From Bdellovibrionales bacterium (GTDB taxonomy: Bacteria > Bdellovibrionota > Bdellovibrionia > Bdellovibrionales > JAMPXM01): a stretch of 8,360 nucleotides of DNA. Both the position numbers and the translations under genes were made by a program. Below are positions 1 to 6,415 of this stretch, in pieces; the stretch's first letter is position 1; every line of letters starts with the position of its first letter. The notes under the pieces were generated by a model, which made no database searches, was not told where the DNA came from, and saw nothing but the letters and a program-made list of their open reading frames with translations. The DNA is taken from positions 1 through 8,360 of the forward strand of contig SXRI01000118.1 in NCBI GenBank assembly GCA_005793615.1. Reading direction: 5' to 3'.

Positions 1-1
1 A

Positions 2-1195
2 TTCCGAAGTCTCTTGGAGTTCGCACCAGATGGCATCGTGGTGACTGATTCCTCTGGAAAGATTGTTCTCGTCAACAGCCAAACTGAAAAACTATTCGGC
101 TACAAGAAAAGTGAACTTCTTGGACAGGCCATTGAGATTCTGATCCCCGACAGGCTCAAAGGTACCCATCGGACCGAGCGTGCGGGTTTTGTCGCCGAGC
201 CTGTCCCGCGTCCAATGGGAGTCGGCCGCATCTTAAAATGTCGCCGCAAAGACGGTTCTGAATTTCCGGTTGAGATCAGTCTTAGTCCTGTGCCAACAGA
301 GCGGGGCCTGCTCGTAACCAGCATTGTTCGTGACGTGAGCGAACGACAGAAGCTCCTCAGCGAAAAAGAAAAGGTCGCGCACGACCTCAATGTCACGCGC
401 CAGACGGAGGAAGTTTTACGCAACGCCGTTGCGGTTCGCGACGAATTTTTGTCCATCGCCTCACATGAGCTCAAGACTCCGCTTTCAGTCCTGGGTTTGC
501 AGCTACAACTCATGAAGCGCGGAATAGGTGCCAACCCGGGGGCGCTGCCCCCTGAAAGATGGGACCACACTCTGAGCTTGGCCCTGAAACAGGTCAACGC
601 CCTTTCTAAATTGATTGAAGACCTGTTGGATGTCTCTCGTATTGAGAACGGCCGACTTATCCTGCACCTTGGCCAAGTTGATTTAAATCAGTTGGTGAAC
701 GAAGTGGCTGAACAATTTTTGCCTCAACTCACTCTCGGTCACTGTCATTTGCAAATCGAAATAGATCGGTGCCTTGTCGGGCAATGGGACTGTCGACGAC
801 TGGAGCAGGTCATTCTCAACATGCTTTCCAATGTCGTAAAGTACGCACCCGGCAGCAAAGCCAAAATCACCGCTAAGAAACACGGTACCAACGCCGTTAT
901 CGTCATCGAAGACAATGGCCCGGGAATCGCCATCGCCAGACAAGCCCGACTTTTTGAACGTTTTGAACGAGCGGTGACAGAACCGACCTCGTCGGGTTTA
1001 GGGCTTGGCCTGTACGTCGTAAAAAGAATCATCACAGCTCACCATGGCCATATTGTTTTGGAAAGTACTCCCGGCAATGGAACAAGATTCATTATCACTT
1101 TGCCGCTGCGGCCCGAGTTAACCGCACATCCGGAAGTACCACGATATTCTCCCGCACTTGATGTAACTCAAGGATGGAGTCTTGATGGTCTCTAA
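2..1195 (+). CDS. PAS-domain sensor histidine kinase, 5' end outside the window
   Basis: This is the C-terminal 397 residues of a sensor kinase that autophosphorylates on His and passes the phosphate to a response regulator. The frame is open to the window edge, and its first codons (FRSLLEFAPDGIVVTD) are a typical PAS-domain opening. The TTG at 14 is therefore unlikely to be the true start. Counting the codon at base 2 as residue 1, a PAS/PAC sensor domain covers about 1-112 (FGYKKSELLG, then CRRKDGSEFPVEIS). A probable coiled-coil linker follows (about 112-145). The HisKA H-box is SIASHELKTPLS, with the phospho-acceptor His encoded at 464-466. The HATPase_c domain has an N-box (LNMLSNVVKYAP), a G1 box (EDNGPGIA), an F-box (FERFERA) and a G2 box (GLGLGLYVVKRI). 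All catalytic motifs are intact. No membrane segment is visible in this part, so it may sense a cytoplasmic signal. About 25 residues extend past the ATPase domain and overlap the next gene by 11 bp. The signal sensed cannot be read from the sequence. Confidence 0.93.
   Translation, partial: FRSLLEFAPDGIVVTDSSGKIVLVNSQTEKLFGYKKSELLGQAIEILIPDRLKGTHRTERAGFVAEPVPRPMGVGRILKCRRKDGSEFPVEISLSPVPTERGLLVTSIVRDVSERQKLLSEKEKVAHDLNVTRQTEEVLRNAVAVRDEFLSIASHELKTPLSVLGLQLQLMKRGIGANPGALPPERWDHTLSLALKQVNALSKLIEDLLDVSRIENGRLILHLGQVDLNQLVNEVAEQFLPQLTLGHCHLQIEIDRCLVGQWDCRRLEQVILNMLSNVVKYAPGSKAKITAKKHGTNAVIVIEDNGPGIAIARQARLFERFERAVTEPTSSGLGLGLYVVKRIITAHHGHIVLESTPGNGTRFIITLPLRPELTAHPEVPRYSPALDVTQGWSLDGL
1170..1179 (+). 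promoter_or_regulatory. Ribosome binding site deciding the response regulator start
   Basis: AAGGATGGAG lies inside the 3' end of the kinase gene. Its GGAG ends 5 nt before the ATG at 1185, and its AAGGA ends 7 nt before the in-frame TTG at 1182. Both starts are possible and differ by one residue. ATG is preferred as the commoner codon. Confidence 0.55.
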
Positions 1196-1613
1196 AAAAT
1201 CATGCGTTTTGATCGTCGATGACTCTCTTGAACACCAAGAACTCCTGCGTATCGTGCTCGAAGGCGAAGGCTATTGCGTACACTCCGCTCTCAACGGGCA
1301 AGAGGCCCTGGATCAACTTTTGACCCTGGAACATTTGCCCGATTTGATCTTGCTCGACTTAATGATGCCAGTAATGGATGGTTACGCCTTCCGTATCCGT
1401 CAATTGCAGACCGCAGGTCTCGCCGATATTCCTGTGGTGGTGATGTCAGCTTCGGCCTTTGTCGAGGAACAAACCCGAAGATTAAACGCGCTGGGCTTCA
1501 TAAAAAAGCCCGTTGATATTAACGAACTTCTCCGTATCGTTTACGCTGTTTTCCACGGTTCAACATACGTGCAGCTCGAGTCACACCGTGAACAGGCAGC
1601 CCATCGGCTCTAG
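1185..1613 (+). CDS. Single-domain CheY-like response regulator
   Basis: This is a 142-residue receiver (REC) domain protein with no DNA-binding or enzymatic output domain. Numbering from the ATG at 1185, the acidic pocket is D12-D13 (LIVDDS). The phospho-acceptor is D58 in LILLDLMMPVMDG, the switch Ser is S88 (VVVMSAS), and the conserved Lys is K108 in FIKKPVD, so all catalytic positions are present. The start lies inside the kinase gene (11-bp overlap), implying translational coupling and that the two proteins are partners. Lacking an output domain, it probably acts by protein contact or as a phosphorelay intermediate, like CheY or Spo0F. About 18 residues after the last REC helix have no recognisable motif. 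Its stop codon shares CTAG with the stop of the convergent hydrolase gene, so no terminator can lie between the two genes. Confidence 0.92.
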   Translation: MVSKKSCVLIVDDSLEHQELLRIVLEGEGYCVHSALNGQEALDQLLTLEHLPDLILLDLMMPVMDGYAFRIRQLQTAGLADIPVVVMSASAFVEEQTRRLNALGFIKKPVDINELLRIVYAVFHGSTYVQLESHREQAAHRL

Positions 1614-2557
1614 AGTCGCGGTTGACCAAGGCGATCAAAAATCTGTTCGAAAAGTCGGCGTTGCATATCGTGAATATGGCCGGTGTTGACGATGCCAAGA
1701 ACCTTGAACAGGCGACTATCCTCTACCATCTCCCAGTGCTCGAGAGCGAAGTTGAGGTCATGCCACGCCTCGAAACGAAAGGGGCCACCACTGCTTCCGC
1801 GCACCCCAATATTTCGCGCAAGCGCCGAGTCAACCGTGACGATTCCATCGGAGGAATTCTTCATCAACATTTGCGCCAATGTTAAAATCCATGAAAGATT
1901 ACGGGAGTCACCACACGCCAATAGACTGCATGGCGGTTGCGATCCCGCGAGCGCAATCCAGCGCACATTTTCCGGAAGCCTGAATCCAGCGAGCAAAGCA
2001 GCAACTTTTGATTTCTTGAACTGCCGCAAGCTTTCAAGATTCATGTAAAGCGCCAACGTATCAAGCGGCTTCACTTGAGTCGCAATATTGTCGACCATTT
2101 CAACGCCACCATAAGGAGTTGCAATGGTCAGCACTGTTCGCACAGGAAGATCCGGACGATTCGTGAGCGCCCACATCGAGTAGAGTCCGCCCGCACTATG
2201 AGCCACCAAAATCATTTGTCTTCCCGGGTATTGCATGGCCGTGGCCGCGAGAAACCGCCCAAGAATTTCGCCATTTTGCTCAACAGTCCCCACGGGCATG
2301 AGAGTATTGACCGTCACGACGGTGCCATAGTTTTGCAGGGTGTGAACGATGGTTCCCGAAAAATAGGGAAAGATAAAGGGCGGCTGTGTCCGAACATGCC
2401 CTGGCGCTAGAGAATTGAAAAATCCCGGCACCAAAACAATTACCGGTTGGTTTTGTGGCGCCGACATCGCCATGGCCGGTCCAGACCACCAAAGAAAAGC
2501 GGCAATAACAATGAAGATCGCCGTACATAAACTTCGCCAACTCAATTTGCTGGTCAT
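1610..2557 (-). CDS. Exported alpha/beta hydrolase, lipase/esterase type
   Basis: This predicted 315-residue serine hydrolase probably cleaves an ester bond in a lipid or related substrate outside the cytoplasm. The N-terminus is a signal peptide: basic MTSKLSWR, a hydrophobic core at about 10-24, and a likely signal peptidase I site after PAMA (about residue 30). The mature part opens with VIVLVPGFF, matching the oxyanion-hole strand of lipases. The nucleophile elbow is VAHSAGG with Ser121; Ala replaces the first Gly of the classic GxSxG. The acid is probably Asp237 in NSSDGIVTVDSA, a placement typical of bacterial lipases, and the His is probably H266 in AWHDLNF, with H274 as an alternative. 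Cys210 and Cys215 could form a small disulfide loop. ATG at 2557 is chosen over GTG at 2563 because AAGGA lies 8 nt from the ATG but only 2 nt from the GTG. The gene follows thiQ on the same strand after 111 bp. The substrate cannot be told from the sequence. Confidence 0.85.
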   Translation of the reverse strand: MTSKLSWRSLCTAIFIVIAAFLWWSGPAMAMSAPQNQPVIVLVPGFFNSLAPGHVRTQPPFIFPYFSGTIVHTLQNYGTVVTVNTLMPVGTVEQNGEILGRFLAATAMQYPGRQMILVAHSAGGLYSMWALTNRPDLPVRTVLTIATPYGGVEMVDNIATQVKPLDTLALYMNLESLRQFKKSKVAALLAGFRLPENVRWIALAGSQPPCSLLACGDSRNLSWILTLAQMLMKNSSDGIVTVDSALARNIGVRGSSGGPFRFEAWHDLNFALEHWEMVEDSRLFKVLGIVNTGHIHDMQRRLFEQIFDRLGQPRL

Positions 2558-2565
2558 TGCCACAG

Positions 2566-2572
2566 TCCTTCC
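2566..2572 (-). promoter_or_regulatory. Ribosome binding site of the hydrolase gene
   Basis: On the minus strand this reads GGAAGGA. It lies 8 nt upstream of the ATG at 2557 and 2 nt upstream of the in-frame GTG at 2563, which favours the ATG start. Confidence 0.65.
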
Positions 2573-2578
2573 GTTGGA

Positions 2579-2600
2579 TCTGGTATTGCGTCTGGTATTG
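2579..2600. repeat. Tandem 10-bp direct repeat upstream of the hydrolase gene
   Basis: TCTGGTATTG occurs at 2579-2588 and again, exactly, at 2591-2600, a 12-bp period. On the minus strand it reads CAATACCAGA twice, just upstream of the hydrolase ribosome binding site. The minus-strand hexamer TACAAT (2597-2602) at its edge matches five of six bases of a sigma-70 -10 box, but I see no convincing -35. The repeat could be a regulator binding site or chance. The rest of the 111-bp gap (2558-2668) holds no clear terminator for thiQ. Confidence 0.5.
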
Positions 2601-2668
2601 TATTTGGCAGCGGCATCCTACCGGTGCTCTTAAAAAATCTTTTCAAGGAACAAATTGCTTGGCAAGTG

Positions 2669-3343
2669 CTATCCGCTCAACGCGCTATCGCGAATGATGC
2701 GACCGGCAGCGATTTCGCTGACTTTGACCGGAAAACTTCGTGCCGCGAAGGCCGTCAAGTCCTCACGATCATGGGTCACCAGTATCACCGGAATTTTTTC
2801 TTGCTCCAGGACCTCCGCAACCAGATTTCGCGCTTCGGAACGGCGACTAGCATCAAGAGCCGAGAATGGCTCATCAAGAAGCAAAACACGCGGCTTACCT
2901 ATCAAAGCTCGCGCCAACGCCACACGCTGTTTTTCACCGCCGGAGAGAAGCGCGGCCTTGCGCTTGAGACACGACTCAAGTCCTAAGATGCCCACGAGTT
3001 TCAGCAAATGCTTCTCAGTCTCATCATGCGGCCGCCGGCGTGCCTCAGCAGCGAAGCGAATATTTCCCTCCGCCGTCATATGCGGAAAGAGTTCAAGTGT
3101 TTGAAAAACCACGCCCAAGCGGCGCTCTGGCGTACTGAGTTGCGCGAGATCGACCCCGTCACTCAGTGTCCAAGAAAAACCAGAATCAACGCGTTCAAGA
3201 CCAAGCAGGATACGAAACACTGTTGTCTTTCCGGATCCGCTCACACCCCATAGCGCGGTCACACCTTGGTCGAGGATTTCCCACGATGGAATATCGACAG
3301 CAAAGTCACCGAAGCTACGTCTCAGATTTCGAATCCAGGACAT
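2669..3343 (-). CDS. thiQ: Thiamine-type ABC importer ATPase (ThiQ-like)
   Basis: This is the cytoplasmic ATP-hydrolysing subunit of the importer, 224 residues, close to the usual ThiQ length. It lacks the extra C-terminal regulatory domain found in FbpC or PotA ATPases. All motifs are present: Walker A GVSGSGKTT (33-41), Q-loop Gln81 in VVFQ, signature LSGGEKQ (133-139), Walker B RVLLLDEP (152-159, catalytic Glu158), D-loop SALD and switch His191 in VTHD. The start ATG at 3341-3343 lies inside thiP (29-bp overlap) and is preceded by a strong purine-rich ribosome binding site. On sequence alone the ATPase could equally belong to an iron(III) or sulfate-type importer. The thiamine assignment comes from the two upstream partners, mainly the binding protein. 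It is the last gene of the minus-strand unit. Confidence 0.85.
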   Translation of the reverse strand: MSWIRNLRRSFGDFAVDIPSWEILDQGVTALWGVSGSGKTTVFRILLGLERVDSGFSWTLSDGVDLAQLSTPERRLGVVFQTLELFPHMTAEGNIRFAAEARRRPHDETEKHLLKLVGILGLESCLKRKAALLSGGEKQRVALARALIGKPRVLLLDEPFSALDASRRSEARNLVAEVLEQEKIPVILVTHDREDLTAFAARSFPVKVSEIAAGRIIRDSALSG

Positions 3344-4799
3344 TCCCGACTCCCTCCCCGATCGTTAGGCCGATGGTTAGAAAGGCCCCATAAGTCAAAA
3401 GGCCGCCGGCGATCAAAATCCAGATCAAAACCGTGGCCGCGTCGAGCCGATACGAACCCATCAGACCCTGCGCGGTCATCGCCAGGGTTACCGATTTCTC
3501 CGCAACCACACTCGACAAAGCAAAGTCACCCCAAGCCCAAAGAGCTGCCAAGCCACCAATGCGCGAGGCCGCGCCGATCACTTGCGGAAACATCACTCGT
3601 GAAAAAATCAGAGAATCACTGGCGCCAAGCGTGCGGGCGACGGTGATCTGACCCTTCAAGGCAGTCAAGGTGGCACTCCATTGATAACGATAAAACGCCG
3701 GCAATGTGACCAACGCCAAACCCATGGCGATCTTAAAGTAGGTCGCCAATCCCGGCTCACGCCACGCAATTAAAATGGCAAACCCAACTAACACCGAGCT
3801 TGGTGCCGCATATCCGGAGAGAAACCGCGCCAACCATCCTTCGGGCCTCACATAGCTTAAGGCCAATAGCAGAATCATCACCCAGAGACCCGCCATCACG
3901 CCGACGAGAAGTGAGCCCGCCAAAAGCGCCGGAATCTCCGCCACCAGTTCTGGCAATGCGCGGAGTTGCGCCATGCCAGAGCCTATGCCCGTAACCAGCC
4001 CGAAGATGAGGAGACACGCGGGAAAGCAAGCAATCAGTAAACCAGGTGACCATTGCAAGAGCGGCGTTGTGACTTTGCGAAAGGCCATCACGGCGCTCTC
4101 ACCGCGGCCACGAAGCAGCCATGCCAGCGCCAGTACAGCGAGCATTTGCATGAACGCCAAGCCAATGGCTTCGGGCCACTCGCCGCTGATGCGGATTTTT
4201 TGATAGATCAAGACCTCGACCGTCGTCGCTCGGCTTCCGCCCAAGGCTAGGGGAACAGCAAAACTAGCGAAGCACAGCGCAAAGATAAAAATAAACAATA
4301 ATACTAGATCAGCGCGCAAGGCCGGCAATACTCCCTGCCAGAAAAACCGCCACCCGCTGGCACCCTCGACATAAGCGAGCTCCGCCATGCCTGAAACCTT
4401 TTGCAAAACCAGATGTTGAAAAGCAACGGCCACTAAGCCGACATTTAAAAGCGCATGCACGAAAACGATGCCACTCAATCCCCGCGCCCAAGGAAAGAGC
4501 TTCACTACCGCAAGAAGAAAAAGTAATACCGGGGCCGCATTCGGTAAAATGACCAATCCTTCAAACCAGGAAAAGTAACGCAACCTTTGCGTTCCCCAGA
4601 GTAAACCTAGGCCGCCCAAAATCCCCATACTCAGTGCCGCGCAGGCGCTGATCAGTGCCTGCAGAGCGGTGCTCCCAAAAACGCGCATTGTTTCATTGTC
4701 TAAAGGAAAGCGAACAGCATTGGCGTGCAGGAACAGCGCCACAAAAGGAAAGATCAAGAAAACAAAAATCAGAAAGCCAACTATTCGGCGCGCATTCAC
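3315..4799 (-). CDS. thiP: Thiamine-type ABC importer permease, fused two-domain (ThiP-like)
   Basis: This is the inner-membrane channel subunit, 494 residues, with about twelve hydrophobic segments (roughly 4-26, 44-68, 80-104, 108-130, 165-187, 213-230, 250-275, 292-316, 330-347, 355-372, 410-432, 455-480). It is two permease domains in one chain, as in ThiP and FbpB. Each half has an EAA-type coupling loop that docks on the ATPase: YVEGASGWRFFWQGVLPAL (about 143-161) and ARTLGASDSLIFSRVMFPQ (about 388-406). Near the C-terminus, LMGSYRLDAATVL resembles the GSYR segment I recall from enterobacterial ThiP, which favours thiamine over iron. It is a little shorter than the roughly 530 residues of enteric ThiP. 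The start is a GTG in a GTGA overlap with the thiB stop. Only a weak ribosome binding site is visible, so translation is probably coupled to thiB. Confidence 0.87.
   Translation of the reverse strand: MNARRIVGFLIFVFLIFPFVALFLHANAVRFPLDNETMRVFGSTALQALISACAALSMGILGGLGLLWGTQRLRYFSWFEGLVILPNAAPVLLFLLAVVKLFPWARGLSGIVFVHALLNVGLVAVAFQHLVLQKVSGMAELAYVEGASGWRFFWQGVLPALRADLVLLFIFIFALCFASFAVPLALGGSRATTVEVLIYQKIRISGEWPEAIGLAFMQMLAVLALAWLLRGRGESAVMAFRKVTTPLLQWSPGLLIACFPACLLIFGLVTGIGSGMAQLRALPELVAEIPALLAGSLLVGVMAGLWVMILLLALSYVRPEGWLARFLSGYAAPSSVLVGFAILIAWREPGLATYFKIAMGLALVTLPAFYRYQWSATLTALKGQITVARTLGASDSLIFSRVMFPQVIGAASRIGGLAALWAWGDFALSSVVAEKSVTLAMTAQGLMGSYRLDAATVLIWILIAGGLLTYGAFLTIGLTIGEGVGNVLDSKSET
3351..3359 (-). 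promoter_or_regulatory. Ribosome binding site of thiQ inside thiP
   Basis: The minus strand reads GGGGAGGGA, 7 nt before the thiQ ATG and still within the coding end of thiP. This supports the overlapping start and suggests thiQ can recruit ribosomes by itself. Confidence 0.6.
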
Positions 4800-5809
4800 A
4801 AATCACTCTGTTGCCAAAGAGCGAAGATTGCTTCGCGAGTGTCCATTTTAAGATTGGTTCGCAACTCCACTCGCGGCAACTTCTGAAAATCAGACCCATC
4901 GATCGCCGAGGGCACCACCGGAAACATCACGTTCTTATTCATAATGAGCTTCTGCGTTTGTGCCTCGACCAAAAATCGCAAAAACTGCTCTGCCGCTGCA
5001 CACTGCTGGCAAGTAGCCGGCACACCCGCGTATTCGACATGCACCGGATGGCCTGTCTTAAAAACGGCAGCGCGATAACTGGCATCGTTGTCTTGCGTCC
5101 AATGATACACTGGGGAAGTCAGGTAAGAGAGAGCAAGTTTGGCTTGGCGTTTGGTGAACAAGCCATAGGCTGCGGTCCAACCGGAGCTCACCGAATGCAC
5201 ATTGGGCTTGAGAGCCTTTAAGAACACCCCGGCCTGCTCAGCCCCGAGTTCATCCAATACCCAGTTAGCAAACTGCAACCCCGGCGCGCTTGTCCGCGGA
5301 TCCATCAAGGTGATGGTGCCACGGAAACGCTCATGTAAAAGATCTTGTAACGAAGTCGGCGGTTCAATTTCGCCCTCGCGGTAAATGAACGCCATCGGCG
5401 CCCAATCGAAAGCCACAAAATCAGGCTGCGCCCAACGACTGTCTATGGAAAGATCTTTAGGAGTCTCACGCCATTGGCTAGCGGCGCGCGCCGCTTCGAG
5501 ACTGATTTCGTCCAATCCAATGACGACATCTGAAGGAAAGAGTTCGAGTTTTTTCATTAACAAACCGGCGTCGCCAGCGTCGCGAAACTCGATCCTGATG
5601 CCCGTGCGATTCTCAAAGCGTTTCGCTAATTCAGGGCCAGGCCCCCACGCGGCGATAAAACCTGAATACGAAAGCACCTGAATGGTTGGCCCATTAGCGG
5701 CGATACCAGGATGCTGCTTGGAGTGACGGGCCAAATAAAACACTGCCGTCACGACAGCAAGCCCAGCAATCACCAACGGAGTCAGGCGCAGAATCGTTCG
5801 CCCGTTCAC
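4796..5809 (-). CDS. thiB: Thiamine-type periplasmic binding protein (ThiB/TbpA-like)
   Basis: This is the substrate-capture subunit, 337 residues. It matches the TbpA/ThiB family as I remember it along its length: SYSGFIAAWGPGP (about 47-59), DVVIGLDEISLEAA (94-107), FVAFDWAPMAFIY (131-143), DPRTSAPGL (170-178), SGWTAAYGLF (209-218), LSYLTSPVYH (227-236) and MFPVV (295-299). The aromatic residues Trp211 and Tyr235 sit in blocks known to line the thiamine pocket of E. coli TbpA. The ligand is thus likely thiamine or its phosphates, though a related pyrimidine is possible. Oddities: the N-terminus has a hydrophobic stretch (about 10-27) with no good signal peptidase I or lipoprotein site, so the protein may stay anchored in the inner membrane. 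It also carries CQQC (267-270), absent from the E. coli sequence as I recall it. The GTG start lies 3 bp after the DoxX-like stop, with GGTGGTG upstream. Confidence 0.88.
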   Translation of the reverse strand: MNGRTILRLTPLVIAGLAVVTAVFYLARHSKQHPGIAANGPTIQVLSYSGFIAAWGPGPELAKRFENRTGIRIEFRDAGDAGLLMKKLELFPSDVVIGLDEISLEAARAASQWRETPKDLSIDSRWAQPDFVAFDWAPMAFIYREGEIEPPTSLQDLLHERFRGTITLMDPRTSAPGLQFANWVLDELGAEQAGVFLKALKPNVHSVSSGWTAAYGLFTKRQAKLALSYLTSPVYHWTQDNDASYRAAVFKTGHPVHVEYAGVPATCQQCAAAEQFLRFLVEAQTQKLIMNKNVMFPVVPSAIDGSDFQKLPRVELRTNLKMDTREAIFALWQQSDL

Positions 5810-5812
5810 AGT

Positions 5813-6298
5813 TCACCACCAAATGCCGCGGCGGCGTTTGTAGAAGTAATAATCAACACCCAAGCAACGACCAGCACCCATCCAGCCAAGGGTGAAATGC
5901 AAAACCAGAATAAACATGGTTTGCGATTCCGAACCCACATGGCCGACAGCAAAAAGCATCGCAAAGGTCAACGCGATCGCCGCAATCGAGAATGGCCGCA
6001 CCATGTAGCCAATGATGTAAGAAACCCCAACCGCCATCTGAACAGCTGTGAGCGCCACGGCAAAGTACTGCCAATTGGGAATTACAACCGCTTCAAGCAT
6101 CGACTTGTACCAGTCAGGAGCAGGATTGCGCGGTAGAAAGCCGCGAATATCTTCGGCCAGATAGGCGTGCGTTAAAAAATCACCCCGCAAACGCACCAGA
6201 CTCTGATTGAAATAGAAATAGCCGAGAAAAATTCGCAAGAAAGCGACAGGCAAAAGGTGACCGATATATTTAATGCTCTCAACAAACGCTACCAGCAT
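5813..6298 (-). CDS. DoxX-like small integral membrane protein
   Basis: This is a 161-residue inner-membrane protein with four predicted hydrophobic segments (about 13-31, 76-98, 102-120, 126-145). The DoxX family signature is recognisable: a first helix LRIFLGYFYFNQS, a long loop with charged and aromatic residues (40-75), and the closing GAGRCLGVDYYF before a basic tail (YKRRRG). DoxX relatives include subunits of thiosulfate:quinone oxidoreductase and other quinone-linked membrane proteins, but many have no known role. No enzymatic function should be assumed here. ATG at 6298 is chosen over an upstream in-frame start (6337) because GGGAGG sits 8 nt before it. The gene opens the operon and ends 3 bp before thiB, so it is almost certainly co-transcribed with the importer. 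Involvement in thiamine uptake is only inferred from this. Confidence 0.82.
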   Translation of the reverse strand: MLVAFVESIKYIGHLLPVAFLRIFLGYFYFNQSLVRLRGDFLTHAYLAEDIRGFLPRNPAPDWYKSMLEAVVIPNWQYFAVALTAVQMAVGVSYIIGYMVRPFSIAAIALTFAMLFAVGHVGSESQTMFILVLHFTLGWMGAGRCLGVDYYFYKRRRGIWW

Positions 6299-6306
6299 GG
6301 TCCGAT

Positions 6307-6312
6307 CCTCCC
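6307..6312 (-). promoter_or_regulatory. Ribosome binding site of the DoxX-like gene
   Basis: The minus strand reads GGGAGG, 8 nt upstream of the ATG at 6296-6298. No comparable site precedes the longer in-frame start at 6337. Confidence 0.65.
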
Positions 6313-6403
6313 GCGTCACAAGTGCTACGTCAAGCAAGGCCTCAGTCCAGGTCTTAGCGCCGCTACTTTTCGCTTTCGCGCAAAAACTGTTAATCTAGGT
6401 AAT

Positions 6404-6410
6404 AAGGAGG
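6404..6410 (+). promoter_or_regulatory. Strong ribosome binding site of the acetyltransferase gene
   Basis: AAGGAGG is a near-perfect Shine-Dalgarno sequence 5 nt before the ATG at 6416. It fixes the start there rather than at an earlier in-frame ATG (6257), which would overlap the divergent DoxX-like gene. Confidence 0.85.
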
Positions 6411-6415
6411 AATCC

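Larger units (their letters stand above)
6299..6415. promoter_or_regulatory. Divergent intergenic region between importer operon and acetyltransferase
   Basis: These 117 bp separate two outward-facing units and should contain both promoters. For the plus strand, TGTTAATCT (6388-6396) resembles an extended -10 element without a good -35. A start from it would give a leader of only about a dozen bases. On the minus strand the same AT-rich patch reads TAGATT (6392-6397), four of six bases of a -10 box, and TTGACG (6328-6333) resembles a -35 but has no usable -10 at the right distance. No thiamine-pyrophosphate riboswitch core is recognisable on the minus strand. That a promoter region exists is well supported by layout. 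The individual boxes are weak. Confidence 0.5.

Noticed and set aside
100..597. 165-codon minus-strand open frame opposite the kinase
   Set aside because: Composition is Ser/Arg-rich and matches no domain. The sense strand carries intact PAS and HisKA motifs.
2629..2668. Rho-independent terminator after thiQ, suggested by GATTTTTT on the minus strand
   Set aside because: The preceding sequence forms only 3-4 bp stems (TTGC-CAA-GCAA or CTT-AAG) that are not GC-rich.
4655..5221. 188-codon open frame on the plus strand opposite thiP/thiB
   Set aside because: It is antisense to well-supported conserved genes, has Arg/Ser/His-rich composition without motifs, and lacks a good ribosome binding site.
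2669..5809. Alternative identity as an iron(III) FbpABC importer
   Set aside because: Subunit layout is shared, but the binding protein carries TbpA-type blocks (AWGPGP, DPRTSAPGL, TSPVYH) and the ATPase lacks the extra C-terminal domain of FbpC.
6305..6333. Minus-strand promoter TTGACG with a -10 at 17 bp
   Set aside because: The -10 would be GAGGAT, a poor match lying on the ribosome binding site, leaving no leader.
6299..6345. Minus-strand ACTGAGG and GACGCGGGAGGA as remnants of a TPP riboswitch
   Set aside because: The conserved blocks and the pairing partners of a THI-box are not present in the right order. The similarity is only a few bases.
6257..6415. 53-codon N-terminal extension of the acetyltransferase
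   Set aside because: It would overlap the divergent DoxX-like gene, and its residues look like non-coding translation. The ATG at 6416 has a near-perfect AAGGAGG.
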